A DNA stretch of 64,000 bases from GWE2-51-13 sp942492825 (GCA_942492825.1 OW818635.1:1674001-1738000), one strand, 5' to 3'. Counted from the first letter of the stretch, positions 7,888 to 16,980 are shown. The notes: a model not told the origin generated them from the letters alone. Program-made: numbers and translations.

Positions 7888-8481
7888 TTATTCTTCATAT
7901 CTTGATTTCTTTAGTATTGCATTTAGCCACTTTTCGTTGATTCTATTTGGTCTAACATCAAATGTAGTAAATTTACTAAGAATTTTGAAGTCTTCAAATT
8001 TCTGCGTAAAAATATCAAACTCATCATTAGTGAAACAACTAAAATTTCTCCCATCTTTTTCATAGTCTTCGTCTCTATCTTTATACGACACAAACAAAAT
8101 TCCGTTCTGTTTTAATGCTTTTGACAATTTACTAAATACGATTTCCATATCTTCCTTTTTAACATGCAACAAGGAAGCACATGCCCAGATACCATCGAAC
8201 TCATTTTCGTAATCCATTTCTTCAAACTTTAATAATCTTGTTAGAACACCGGTATACTCTGTGCTCATTTTTACCATCACTTCGGAGGCATCAAATGCGG
8301 AAACTTTGAAACCTATTTCGAGGAATGTCTTTGTGTCTCTTCCAACACCAGATCCTGCATCCAGTATATGGGCTCCAGGTTGAAGGTAGGAAGTGAACTT
8401 GTTGATCAGTTCGGACATATCCGCATTAATGGATCCCTCGTAGAATTCTTTTGCGTGTTCATTGTAGTAGTTGTAGCTCAT
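7888..8481 (-). CDS. class I SAM-dependent methyltransferase
   Basis: 197 residues. Motif I is ILDAGSGVGRDT (about residues 39-50), followed by the acidic strand SAFDASE and later DGIWACASLLHV and LFVSYKD, the order of a TehB/UbiE-like small-molecule methyltransferase. There is no DNA-methyltransferase NPPY/DPPY motif. It starts at 8481 with AGGAGG 5 bases upstream, and its first four bases overlap the end of the helicase gene, so translation is coupled. The close coupling suggests a joint role, possibly modification linked to the nuclease-helicase, but the substrate is unknown. Confidence 0.88.
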   Translation of the reverse strand: MSYNYYNEHAKEFYEGSINADMSELINKFTSYLQPGAHILDAGSGVGRDTKTFLEIGFKVSAFDASEVMVKMSTEYTGVLTRLLKFEEMDYENEFDGIWACASLLHVKKEDMEIVFSKLSKALKQNGILFVSYKDRDEDYEKDGRNFSCFTNDEFDIFTQKFEDFKILSKFTTFDVRPNRINEKWLNAILKKSRYEE

Positions 8482-11042
8482 TGGTTCCTCCTAAGGTAGT
8501 CTATGTTTTGTAATCCGTCGAGATTTTCAAAATAGTCGGTTAGGTTCTTGATCAAAGTTTCTTCGATTTCGACGTGGTCTTCTTTGATCAAATCTTCCCA
8601 TAGCCGAGTGTTAAACGATATTTTCGCTAAGTCTTTACTATAGAAGACAAAACGTTTTCGTTCGAACTTCTCGAATGGATTTGTTAGGATACTACTATTT
8701 ACTCTGTTCTTATCATTCAAATAATCAAAAGTGTAAATGCATCCCGGACGATCTACTTTAAGGTTCTGCGATAGTCTGTCTTTATAAAAGGATACGTATA
8801 AGGTTCTAAGTGCATCCAAATCGACTTCACCGTTTCGATCGGCTAGTTTTAATAAGGATAGCATAAAAACCATTTTGAACGAGAAGGTATATTGGTTTTC
8901 GTGGATAAATTCGATGAAGTCTTCTCGCAAAGTATCTTGATTATGGGTGCCAAGTTTGAATTTTACACGGATAGCTTCCACATTTTCCTTCGTAAAGTAT
9001 TGGATCTTCCTTGATCCAAATGGAATTTCGAGGTTGCACTGTACTTTTCCGGATTGTATCCAAGCACTTAAGGAAGATGTGCCGATATAAAGTTCTCTAG
9101 CAGCCTGTTCGACGCTCAAATAATCACCATACTTGGATTCGAAAGTATCCATCTGAATTTCATCGATTTTTTGGATTTTTTCGTCGATTCCGTAAATGGA
9201 TATCATTTCACCAACTTGGTATCGTCGAGTAACATCTCCAAATGGAACGTAATAAGGATTACTAAAGATGGAGTTTAATGTCCATGGGATAGCGAGTGAA
9301 CCATATTGATCAACTACGTCGATGACATAAAGGAACTCTTTCCCGGGAAATTTCCTGAAACCACGGCCAAGTTGTTGAAGATAGAGAGTTTTGGATAATG
9401 TTGGTCTGGCCATAATTACAATACTCGTTTGTGGACTGTCCCATCCTTCGCTAATCATGCTGCAACTGCACAAGAAACGGACTCGTTTGTTTTTGTAGTC
9501 TTCTAAATATCCATCTGTGATTCTTGAAGAATTCAAAGCCACAGCCGAAATACCGTGTCTGTTTAAGATTGAAGCAACTTCTTCGGTATGCTTGATGTTT
9601 ACACAGAAGACAACACCTTGAAGTTCTTTTGCCTTTCCATGATTAAAGTATTGAACGATGACTTGAGCAATAAGTTCGTTTCTGGAATTGACGCGAATTG
9701 TTCTTTCCAAGTCTGCATTAATGAACTGCTTCCCATTAAATCGAACTTCCTTTAAATCCACATTCGTTACGAGTCGATATGCTCTCGCCGGAACGATAAT
9801 GTTCTTTGACATTGCTTCTTCGATTGTGAGTTGCACTTGATAAGTACCGAATATCTCTTCGATCTTTGCTTGGTCATTACGAAATGGAGTTGCGGTAAGT
9901 CCGATTAGGAACTTAGGCGTGAAATAGCTCAAAGCACGCTTCAACATAGGAGCTACCGCATGGTGAGCCTCATCGACGACAATATAGTCAAAGTGATTTC
10001 TATCGAGCTTATTGATGTTACTATATAGAACATGGTAAGTCCCAATGACTATTTGAGAGAATTGATCCGATCCAATTTTGAGTTTGACTCTTAGGCTTTC
10101 GGATAGACCTCTGATTCTCGAGAACCAATCATCCGAAATCGCAACCGTAGGAGAGGCGATACAAATCCTCATTGTTGGATTCTCAGTCAATAATGATCTC
10201 AGATCTTCTTCTATAATTTTTGATTTTCCTGCAGCCGTCGGGAAGACAACGAGAAATGCTTGTTTTCCCTCTGTTCGATTTTGCTGTATTTTCAGAAGCG
10301 TATCTTTCTGATGTGAATATAATTCGACAGACCTTTGACCTACTGATAGACCCTTTGAAATAAAGTTGGAACGATCTTTGAAAAAAGATTTGATCTCTTC
10401 ATTCACTCGCTGAGTGTTTTGGCAATCGATTGAAGACCAACGGAAAAGTTTACCAGTGGATCGAACAAATGTGTTTTGTTTATTCAGTTGCTTCTTGTAG
10501 AGCGTATCCTTGATGATCTGAGGATGATGATATGAAACTCCGTTTTCTTCAACTCCGATAAATCCATCGGTTGTTTCAACGACGAAATCATAGAAGTACT
10601 GGTTTTGTTCAACATCTATTAAACCATATTCTTTATGCACGAATTGAAGAGCATCCAAACCGTAAACTTCTTGCCAACGAGTTTCAAACTCCGATTCGAT
10701 GGCTGTATTGTCAGGAGAGCTTAAGTTTCTGTCCGCATAATTTTCCTTCTTGAATTCAAGTTGACTTGGAGATAAGAGATCGTTCAACTCGGACTCAAAT
10801 GATTTTGGATTATAAAGCAGACGAAAGCATCGATCATATCGATTCATGTAATCATTCTGCATTTGGGTATAGAGTTCGTAATTAAATAGTTTGTTTGAGT
10901 CGAGGTCGCAGATATTATGGTCGACCAGGAGAACTTCGTTTATCCTGCGATAGATCGAAGTAAAGATTTCCGAATTATCCGGGTAATAGTAGAAATCATC
11001 AACTTTTGAATACCCTAATGATTCGATGAGCCGAGTGTGCAT
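8478..11042 (-). CDS. nuclease-superfamily 2 helicase-HTH fusion protein
   Basis: 854 residues. About 115-205: a nuclease-like domain resembling DUF559/Vsr-type PD-(D/E)XK, with YDFVVET and GVEENGVSYHH. About 240-570: an SF2 helicase with FPTAAGKSK (267-275, Walker A), VVDEAHH (DEAH, 357-360), TATPF (383-387), SEGWDSP and QQLGRGFRK (motif VI, 556-564). About 638-692: a MerR/excisionase-like HTH (YLSVEQAARELYIGTSSLSA...). About 700-854: a C-terminal region not recognised. The architecture suggests an ATP-driven DNA or RNA translocase with restriction-like nuclease activity, probably defence-related (inference). AT-rich relative to core genes. Overlaps the methyltransferase by 4 bases. Confidence 0.8.
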   Translation of the reverse strand: MHTRLIESLGYSKVDDFYYYPDNSEIFTSIYRRINEVLLVDHNICDLDSNKLFNYELYTQMQNDYMNRYDRCFRLLYNPKSFESELNDLLSPSQLEFKKENYADRNLSSPDNTAIESEFETRWQEVYGLDALQFVHKEYGLIDVEQNQYFYDFVVETTDGFIGVEENGVSYHHPQIIKDTLYKKQLNKQNTFVRSTGKLFRWSSIDCQNTQRVNEEIKSFFKDRSNFISKGLSVGQRSVELYSHQKDTLLKIQQNRTEGKQAFLVVFPTAAGKSKIIEEDLRSLLTENPTMRICIASPTVAISDDWFSRIRGLSESLRVKLKIGSDQFSQIVIGTYHVLYSNINKLDRNHFDYIVVDEAHHAVAPMLKRALSYFTPKFLIGLTATPFRNDQAKIEEIFGTYQVQLTIEEAMSKNIIVPARAYRLVTNVDLKEVRFNGKQFINADLERTIRVNSRNELIAQVIVQYFNHGKAKELQGVVFCVNIKHTEEVASILNRHGISAVALNSSRITDGYLEDYKNKRVRFLCSCSMISEGWDSPQTSIVIMARPTLSKTLYLQQLGRGFRKFPGKEFLYVIDVVDQYGSLAIPWTLNSIFSNPYYVPFGDVTRRYQVGEMISIYGIDEKIQKIDEIQMDTFESKYGDYLSVEQAARELYIGTSSLSAWIQSGKVQCNLEIPFGSRKIQYFTKENVEAIRVKFKLGTHNQDTLREDFIEFIHENQYTFSFKMVFMLSLLKLADRNGEVDLDALRTLYVSFYKDRLSQNLKVDRPGCIYTFDYLNDKNRVNSSILTNPFEKFERKRFVFYSKDLAKISFNTRLWEDLIKEDHVEIEETLIKNLTDYFENLDGLQNIDYLRRNQ

Positions 11043-11156
11043 TCAATGATCCCCTGAATCAATTGTACGATTCAAACCAATCGATATACAAGATTAACTT
11101 TTTTAATGTCCTTAAAAGGAAACATGTAATTGCTTGCGTATAGTAAAGTGGGCAAT

Positions 11157-11184
11157 AAAAAACGAGCGACCATCGCTCGTTTTG
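11157..11184 (-). terminator. terminator after the secreted Gly-rich protein gene
   Basis: ACGAGCGA-CCA-TCGCTCGT stem flanked by A-run and T-run on opposite sides, about 20 bases after the minus-strand stop codon. Confidence 0.85.
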
Positions 11185-11201
11185 AATAAGAATATTGATG
11201 A

Positions 11202-11672
11202 TTAACGCGAGAATCTGTATCCGTTTCCTCTACGTGTTCCAGTACCCCCGCAAGCTCCGGTTCCGGTGCCATTGCTGAAGTAACCACGCATCATGCCATA
11301 TCCTGAACCACGGCCGTAAGTGCCGTTCTCAATGTTTTCCTGCATGCGTTCTTGGATTTGTTTGTACCAATCGTCGGCTTCGGCTTGGGTAAGATCGCCG
11401 CTAGTGACTTTGTCCGCTAAGATCGTTTTGATCTGCGCGAGGTGGGCTTCGGTGAATTCGTCGAGTTTGTCCGCATCTTCAAGGATTTCGTGGATTGTCT
11501 TGCCGGTTTCGTCACGTTGATCGATCAGTTCGTCAACGGTAACACCTAAGACGTCTGCCGCAAGTTCGATGCCGCGTTTGGGTTGGAAGGCCGCGAAGGC
11601 CGTGGTGGTGATCAATGTCAGGATCAAGGCGGCTGCGATGACTCCGACGAATATTCCTGCTTTCTTTTTCAT
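11202..11672 (-). CDS. secreted small protein with Gly-rich C-terminus
   Basis: 156 residues. The first 28 form a signal peptide (KKK, then a hydrophobic stretch ending TTTAFAAF). The mature part begins RGIELAADVLGVTVDELIDQRDE..., resembling DUF2680-like secreted proteins of Bacillota, with a helical segment SGDLTQAEADDWYKQIQERM. The last ~35 residues are rich in Gly, Tyr, Arg and Thr (GRGSGYGMMRGYF...). AAGGAG lies 7 bases before the ATG. The role is unknown; related proteins are often near envelope-stress two-component systems, and one lies 1.6 kb away. It is divergent from the following lipoprotein gene. Confidence 0.8.
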   Translation of the reverse strand: MKKKAGIFVGVIAAALILTLITTTAFAAFQPKRGIELAADVLGVTVDELIDQRDETGKTIHEILEDADKLDEFTEAHLAQIKTILADKVTSGDLTQAEADDWYKQIQERMQENIENGTYGRGSGYGMMRGYFSNGTGTGACGGTGTRRGNGYRFSR

Positions 11673-11821
11673 AGTTGTGCTCCTTCCCCGATCTGGGGTA
11701 TGGCTAAAGTATAGAATGTGAATGTTACGAAAGTGTGCCGAGAACGTTGAGAAACAAAGAAATATCGCTTAATCTAAAATTAACCGGGGGAATGATAGGA
11801 TTTATGCGTGAGGTGAAATAA

Positions 11822-12499
11822 ATGAAGAAAATCATAGTTATCTTAGCTGCGCTGATCGTAATGAGCGGATGCGCTGCCGAAACGAAAACGCTGAAGTTCA
11901 CGTTTGAATCCGGCAACGAAGGATTCGAGTATATCTTTGCGGACTATCACGATGACGGGAATGATCTGACGACCTACGATATGCATTGGGGCAAAGAGAA
12001 ACCGACCATCGATAATGCCACAACCGCTCTGTATCTTCAAGGGACCAATCGCAGCGATGATTTGTTTATGGGGTACTTCAAGAAGTTGACCGGATTGAAA
12101 TCGATGTCCGACTACACATTCAAAATCAAATTCATGATCGGTACGGATGCGGAAGCTGGATCGATCGGAGTGGGCGGATCTCCTGCGGAAAGCGTCTACG
12201 TGAAAGCCGGGATCGTCGATAAACTCCCGAGAATCGCATTGGATGGGCAAGGTGTGTATCGCTTGAACGTGGATATCGGAAATCAAGCGACCGGTAGCAA
12301 ACAAGTTCCGGTCGTATCCAATCTCGCAAAACCCGAAGGTTCCAAGGAAGGATATGTCTACAAATCCATGGAAGTCGAAGTCAACGCCAAAACGGATGCT
12401 TCCGGTACGGTCTATCTCTTGATCGGAACGGACTCCGCTTTTGAAGGAATGACCAAATACTATCTCGATGATGTGACTGTCATCATTCGCGAAAAGTAA
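11822..12499 (+). CDS. uncharacterised lipoprotein
   Basis: 225 residues. Lipobox VMSGC with lipidated Cys17 after a short lysine start and a hydrophobic stretch, so it is exported and anchored to the outer face of the membrane. The mature part is predicted mostly beta-strand and hydrophilic, with LKFTFESGNEGFEYIFADY near the front and KYYLDDVTVII at the end, the layout of a carbohydrate-binding-module-like jelly roll. Binding function is inference from that pattern. GAGGTGAA sits 7 to 10 bases ahead of the ATG. No repeated domain or catalytic motif seen. Confidence 0.8.
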   Translation: MKKIIVILAALIVMSGCAAETKTLKFTFESGNEGFEYIFADYHDDGNDLTTYDMHWGKEKPTIDNATTALYLQGTNRSDDLFMGYFKKLTGLKSMSDYTFKIKFMIGTDAEAGSIGVGGSPAESVYVKAGIVDKLPRIALDGQGVYRLNVDIGNQATGSKQVPVVSNLAKPEGSKEGYVYKSMEVEVNAKTDASGTVYLLIGTDSAFEGMTKYYLDDVTVIIREK

Positions 12500-12506
12500 G
12501 ACCGAG

Positions 12507-12525
12507 CGACGGGAAACCGTCGTTT
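12507..12525 (+). terminator. possible weak terminator after the lipoprotein gene
   Basis: CGACGG-GAAA-CCGTCG hairpin 7 bases after the stop codon, followed by only TTT. Confidence 0.45.
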
Positions 12526-12602
12526 CGCGTATAGTCAAAGTTTGTGCGAATAAAGGGATTCCGTGATACAGTGAGAGTACATTTTAGAAGGCGGGCTGAT
12601 CT

Positions 12603-13217
12603 ATGACGATATCGATCCAAAACAAAGACGCAATCACCTTATTGAAACCGGACGGCGAATTACATTTCGGTTGCGATCAGGAATTCTATCCCACCAAGTG
12701 GAAACGCATGGCCGGTTGCGGACCGACTACCGCATCCAACCTTTTTCTCTATGGTTTACCTAAGAATGAGGGATATCGCACCCAAGCCGAAGCCGTAAAG
12801 GTCATGAACGAAATCTGGGAATATGTTACACCCAGTTGGGGCGGTGTCAGGAATACACGCATGTTTACCACAGGGTTTAACCAATACTTAGCGACTCAAG
12901 AAATCAACTTTGAGTATGAAGTGGTGGATGTCCCGAAGAAAAAACACTTACGTAAACCGATCCAGGACGTACGCAACTTTATTCGAAATGCGATCGAGTC
13001 AAACGTACCGGTAGCCTTTCTGAATCTTCATAACGGCGAAGAGAAGAACTTGGATGCGTGGCATTGGGTTACCGTGGTCGGAATTGAGATCGATCCAAAC
13101 AACCAAATGTACTTGGATATCTTCGATGCGGGGAAACTGATCTCAATCAACCTGGATCGATGGTACGATAAAACCATCGATGGCGGGGGATTTGTGGTCT
13201 ATCACCTCAAACCGTAA
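12603..13217 (+). CDS. C39-like cysteine peptidase
   Basis: 204 residues. The papain-like core is visible as MAGCGPTTASNLFLYG (nucleophile Cys with an upstream region that can supply the oxyanion-hole residue), WHWVTVVGIEI (His) and YLDIFDAGK (Asp), matching the Peptidase_C39-like family. There is no signal peptide or membrane segment, so it appears cytoplasmic, which is unusual for this family where many members are exported. Substrate unknown. It precedes the two-component genes by 59 bases but a separate promoter may intervene. Confidence 0.8.
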   Translation: MTISIQNKDAITLLKPDGELHFGCDQEFYPTKWKRMAGCGPTTASNLFLYGLPKNEGYRTQAEAVKVMNEIWEYVTPSWGGVRNTRMFTTGFNQYLATQEINFEYEVVDVPKKKHLRKPIQDVRNFIRNAIESNVPVAFLNLHNGEEKNLDAWHWVTVVGIEIDPNNQMYLDIFDAGKLISINLDRWYDKTIDGGGFVVYHLKP

Positions 13218-13276
13218 ATTCCTCAACACTTTCGTCACAAACGGATGATACAATAAGCACGAAAGCAGGTGGAAGT

Positions 13277-13975
13277 ATGACACGTATGTTGATTGCGGAC
13301 GACAATCCATCGATCGTCCAAATCTTGGAAAGCTATGCGAAAAAGGAAGGCTATCTCGTCACCGTCGCCAATGACGGAAGCGAAGCCTTGACCCATGCGC
13401 TCAACGACACCTTCGATATTATCTTGCTGGATGTTATGATGCCCAAGATCGATGGGTTTACGGTGGTACGGGAGATCCGCAAAGAATCCAATGTTCCCAT
13501 ACTTATGATCACCGCTCGCGGCGAGGATTTCGAACGCATCATGGGCTTGGAAATCGGAGCTGACGATTACATCGTCAAACCTTTTTCTCCGGGAGAAGTT
13601 ATGGCTCGTGTCAAAGCGATCTTACGTCGGATGGAACATCCTTCCGCCGAAGAAAAACAACGGTTAGTCATCGAAAACCTCAAAGTCGACCTCGACGAAT
13701 ACATCGTCAAGATCGATGAACATAAAATCAGTTTAACCAAGAAAGAAATCGAATTGTTATGGACGCTCGCCTCCCACCCGGGACGAGCCTTTTCCCGCGA
13801 GAACTTACTCAATCTCTGTTGGGGATATAACTATTACGGAGATAGCCGGACAGTCGATTCCCATATGACGCGTCTACGCACCAAACTGGATGCGATCGCG
13901 CATCCTCTGTGGGATCTAAAGACGATCTGGGGAGTCGGTTACAAGTTCGAACTGACCCAAGGGGAAACACCATGA
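13277..13975 (+). CDS. OmpR-family response regulator
   Basis: 232 residues. Receiver domain at 1-120 with acidic pair ADDN (Asp8/9), phospho-acceptor Asp52 in ILLDVMMP, Thr79 in MITA and Lys101 in IVKPF. A winged-helix Trans_reg_C domain follows from about 130, with TKKEIELLWTLASHPGRAFSRE and DSRTVDSHMTRLRTKL. It binds DNA when phosphorylated by the kinase encoded next, whose start overlaps its stop by 4 bases (ATGA). An extended -10 candidate TGATACAAT lies 23 bases upstream of the ATG. Target genes are not evident; the neighbours suggest envelope stress. Confidence 0.95.
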   Translation: MTRMLIADDNPSIVQILESYAKKEGYLVTVANDGSEALTHALNDTFDIILLDVMMPKIDGFTVVREIRKESNVPILMITARGEDFERIMGLEIGADDYIVKPFSPGEVMARVKAILRRMEHPSAEEKQRLVIENLKVDLDEYIVKIDEHKISLTKKEIELLWTLASHPGRAFSRENLLNLCWGYNYYGDSRTVDSHMTRLRTKLDAIAHPLWDLKTIWGVGYKFELTQGETP

Positions 13976-15420
13976 AATCCGGCATCACACGTCGTTTAAT
14001 CACGTACTTCGTCGGTGTTATCGTCTTGTTTGCGTTGATCATCAGTATCTTGTTCGCCATGATGTACCGTAACCAAACGGTCAACTTAGTCAAAGAACAG
14101 ATCCTCCAAGACACCCGCGACTTGGCGACCCTGATCGAATCGGAAGATGCGACCAACGAAGAAGTACTACGCCAATTCAAAAATATTAGCGATTACCTCA
14201 ACGACGCCCAACTCTGGATCGTTACCTCGGATGGCATCATCTGGTCCCGTTCCAAAAGCGGAACGATGGGTCCGGGAATGGGCATGCATAACAATGTCAG
14301 CACCTTGACCGATCGGGTACGTGACGTCATCCTTTCGGTACTGGACGGTAACGAAAAAACCTCCGAAAGTTTCTCGGACATCTATAAAGCCCGAACCATC
14401 ACGATCGGTGTCCCGGTCTACGGACCCAACGGACGTGTCATCGCGGCCGTCTTGGTCAACGCTTCGGTCACCATGATCCAAAGCACCGCCAATGCGGGGA
14501 TTCGTATCTTGGTCATCAGTACCTTGATCGGCATCGCCATCGCCATCTTGGCGGGATATTTACTCTCCAAGAAATTCATCCAACCCCTCATTGCCATGGA
14601 CCACACCGTCACCCAACTCGCCAACGGAAACTATCAAACGCGGATCGGTGAACACGGAAAAGACGAAATCGGCGACCTGGGACGCAACTTAAATGTCTTA
14701 GGGAAACGTTTGGAAGAAGCCGCCCGCAAAAGCGCCAATCTCGAAAAAATGCGCCAAAACTTCATCGCGGACATCACCCATGAACTTCGTACCCCGGTGA
14801 CGGTATTACGCGGGTATGCGGAAGGACTCAAAGATAACATCTACCCGGAAGGATATACGTTAAACGATGTCAGCACCCAAATGATCCGGGAATGTTCAGG
14901 CATGCAACGGCTGATCGGCGATTTGCTTGAACTCAGTCGGTTGGAAGACCCGGACTTCAAATTGGTCACAAATGATCTCGAACTCCACGATGTCCTCAAC
15001 GATGTATTACGTGGCAGTGCCCAACGGATGTTACTGAACCAAGTCGAACTGGAAACCGACATCGAAGAAGGTGTCTGGAAAATCAACGGCGACTATGATC
15101 GTTTACGGATGATGCTGAATGCGGTCATGGACAATGCGATCAAGTTCACACCCAGCGGTAAGAAAATCCATGTACGTGCCAAAAAAGAAGCCGGAAACAT
15201 CCTGATTTCCGTCCGAGACGAAGGTCCGGGCATGAGTCAAGAACGCATCGGACAACTCTTCAAACGTTACCAACGTGTCAAAGATACGACCAACCCGCAA
15301 GGCAGCGGATTGGGCTTGGCCATCGCGGAAAACATCGCACGACGACATAACATCAAGATCGGAGTAGTAAGTAAGGAAAATGAAGGAAGTACGTTTACTT
15401 TCAAACTCAAAAATAGCTAA
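13972..15420 (+). CDS. membrane sensor histidine kinase
   Basis: 482 residues. ATG at 13972 overlaps the regulator stop. Membrane segments at about 12-33 and 178-203 enclose an extracytoplasmic sensor region of roughly 140 residues. A HAMP domain follows, then HisKA with phospho-acceptor His270 (ITHELRTP), and the ATPase with NAVMDNAIKF (N box), DEGPGM (G1) and GSGLGLAI (G2). The sensor loop carries a Met/Gly-rich patch (GTMGPGMGMHNN) that might contact a metal or surface, but this is speculative. It pairs with the upstream OmpR-type regulator. Strong terminator 19 bases after the stop. Confidence 0.95.
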   Translation: MKSGITRRLITYFVGVIVLFALIISILFAMMYRNQTVNLVKEQILQDTRDLATLIESEDATNEEVLRQFKNISDYLNDAQLWIVTSDGIIWSRSKSGTMGPGMGMHNNVSTLTDRVRDVILSVLDGNEKTSESFSDIYKARTITIGVPVYGPNGRVIAAVLVNASVTMIQSTANAGIRILVISTLIGIAIAILAGYLLSKKFIQPLIAMDHTVTQLANGNYQTRIGEHGKDEIGDLGRNLNVLGKRLEEAARKSANLEKMRQNFIADITHELRTPVTVLRGYAEGLKDNIYPEGYTLNDVSTQMIRECSGMQRLIGDLLELSRLEDPDFKLVTNDLELHDVLNDVLRGSAQRMLLNQVELETDIEEGVWKINGDYDRLRMMLNAVMDNAIKFTPSGKKIHVRAKKEAGNILISVRDEGPGMSQERIGQLFKRYQRVKDTTNPQGSGLGLAIAENIARRHNIKIGVVSKENEGSTFTFKLKNS

Positions 15421-15438
15421 GTTACGTGTAGGATATTC

Positions 15439-15468
15439 AATCCGCTCCGATTACAGAGCGGATTTTTT
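15439..15468 (+). terminator. terminator of the two-component operon
   Basis: AATCCGCTC / GAGCGGATT stem with an 8-base loop followed by a T-run. Confidence 0.9.
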
Positions 15469-15530
15469 ATGTTGAGAATGCGAAAAAAAGTCGTTAAGAC
15501 TGAGTAGCCAGAAGCTCTTAAAGGTAGTAA

Positions 15531-15731
15531 ATGTTCAAAATAGACAAAGGGTTCATTCAAAAGTCCAAAAATACGGACATGTCTTATTGGTCACCGTTTT
15601 ACTTATTGATGCACTACACTCAAAATGATAACGTTGAACTAGATAAGAGCGAATATAGAATGAGTGATACGGGAATCTATAAACGCACTTACGATCTACG
15701 ATGCATGAAACACATGCAAAAGGGGGCTTAA
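15531..15731 (+). CDS. doubtful small ORF ahead of the lipoprotein gene
   Basis: 66 codons starting ATG after AAAGG with 6-base spacing, ending TAA whose last base is the first base of the lipoprotein ATG (TAATG). The geometry would allow translational coupling. The product has no recognised motif, no membrane segment and an unremarkable composition, and the end of the frame is also the ribosome site of the next gene. It may be a leader ORF or chance. Confidence 0.3.
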   Translation: MFKIDKGFIQKSKNTDMSYWSPFYLLMHYTQNDNVELDKSEYRMSDTGIYKRTYDLRCMKHMQKGA

Positions 15732-16609
15732 TGAGAAGATTTTTTATCATCTTGATGACAAGTTTGCTTTTACTATCGGGGTGTTCTGCGGCAGAAGAAC
15801 CAAAGCAAACACAATTTTCTCAACATGAGAAAGTCGAATTCGATGGCGTTCGATACAGTGTCCAGTTTATGCGGAAATCCTCCGGAGGACAATGGAATAC
15901 ACCGGATGCCGGAAACGAGTATGTGATCGTCGGACTTAAGATTGAGAATATCTCGGAAGAAAACAAATCCTACAATCCGTTTGATTGGAAAATGCAAAAT
16001 AGCCAAGGAGTTGAAGACAGTCAAACATTTTATACAACGGGAACGATGACCGAGCTGAGTAGCGGAGAATTGGTTCCTGGAGGATCGGTCGAGGGGATTA
16101 TCGTCTTTGAACAACCAATCGATGACACCGAACTTCAGCTGAATTATTACTCGTCGATGTTCAATGATAAATATTCGTTCCAAATCGCAATCACGGATGA
16201 GAGCCAACCGCCAAAGACACTGTTCAATCAGTCGGAAACCGCGAACCTCAATAAAATCGAATATTCGATTACGAAGGTACAACGATTGTCCAAAGTCGGA
16301 TACAGTAAACCGGATAACGGGAACGAATATATTTTGATCACAATGAAGATGAAAAATAACCATAATGTTAAGATCTCACACAACTCTTATGATTGGAAAA
16401 TTCAGAATTCTTCAGGACAAGAGATCGATACCGCGTATCTGTTTAGTGACTCGATCAAAACGTTCGAGTATGGTGATTTACTACCGGGAGGAACGTATGA
16501 AGCGGTGTTGGCATATGAAGTGAAGAAAGGTGAATCAAGTTTAGTTCTAACGCATTATTCAAGTGATTTCTATTCGGATGAACCGACCGTACAATTTACA
16601 CTAAAATAG
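15731..16609 (+). CDS. lipoprotein with two DUF4352 domains
   Basis: 292 residues. ATG at 15731 follows AAGGGGG; residues 1-17 are a lipoprotein signal with lipobox LLSGC (Cys18). Two homologous ~120-residue units follow. Each has Y(S)V/I-x-x-x-R, then P(D)AGNEYVIVGLKI or PDNGNEYILITMKM, then DWKMQNS or DWKIQNS, and a GG-(S/T)-x-E-(G/A) turn before a final strand. This is the DUF4352 immunoglobulin-like (telokin-like) fold found in Gram-positive lipoproteins. Function is unknown beyond surface exposure. The small membrane protein gene follows 8 bases later. Confidence 0.88.
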   Translation: MRRFFIILMTSLLLLSGCSAAEEPKQTQFSQHEKVEFDGVRYSVQFMRKSSGGQWNTPDAGNEYVIVGLKIENISEENKSYNPFDWKMQNSQGVEDSQTFYTTGTMTELSSGELVPGGSVEGIIVFEQPIDDTELQLNYYSSMFNDKYSFQIAITDESQPPKTLFNQSETANLNKIEYSITKVQRLSKVGYSKPDNGNEYILITMKMKNNHNVKISHNSYDWKIQNSSGQEIDTAYLFSDSIKTFEYGDLLPGGTYEAVLAYEVKKGESSLVLTHYSSDFYSDEPTVQFTLK

Positions 16610-16617
16610 GGGGAAAC

Positions 16618-16980
16618 ATGAAAAAATCCAAATTACTGCTTATCAACGGTATTATCTCCAGTGCTTACACCATTTACATCATTTCGTATTTCATTTCGAA
16701 CATGAGTTCGAGTACCGACTCGACAGAACAAGTCGGTGCCGGAATCGCCGCGTTCTTGGTTGCACCGCATGCTTTCGTAACTCTCTTGGCCGCGATATTC
16801 TGTTGGTTGGCATATTTCCTTAATAAGTCAGGATTCGCCTTAACCGCAGCCATTCTGTTCTGCGTCGCGGCAGGATTATTTATCCCTTACGCAATGTTCT
16901 TATTACCGAGTATCATCATCGGATTTATCGCATACTCAAAAGTCAAGAAGTCAAAAGCAGCGGTTGCGGTTAATCCCTAA
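16618..16980 (+). CDS. small polytopic membrane protein
   Basis: 120 residues with hydrophobic segments at about 6-27, 41-65 and 71-107 (the last possibly two helices). A Ser/Thr-rich loop separates the first two (SSSTDSTEQ). The C-terminal tail is basic (KVKKSK). No family recognised. GGGGGA lies 5 bases before the ATG. Same operon as the DUF4352 lipoprotein (8-base gap), followed by a bidirectional terminator shared with the convergent ppk gene. Confidence 0.7.
   Translation: MKKSKLLLINGIISSAYTIYIISYFISNMSSSTDSTEQVGAGIAAFLVAPHAFVTLLAAIFCWLAYFLNKSGFALTAAILFCVAAGLFIPYAMFLLPSIIIGFIAYSKVKKSKAAVAVNP

Noticed and set aside
11843..12538. Long minus-strand ORF opposite the lipoprotein gene
   Set aside because: Mirror of a lipoprotein gene with a clear lipobox and ribosome site; product is His/Arg/Asp-rich without a motif.
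12603..13975. C39-like gene as part of a bacteriocin export system with the two-component genes
   Set aside because: No precursor peptide with a GG leader and no ABC transporter in the neighbourhood.
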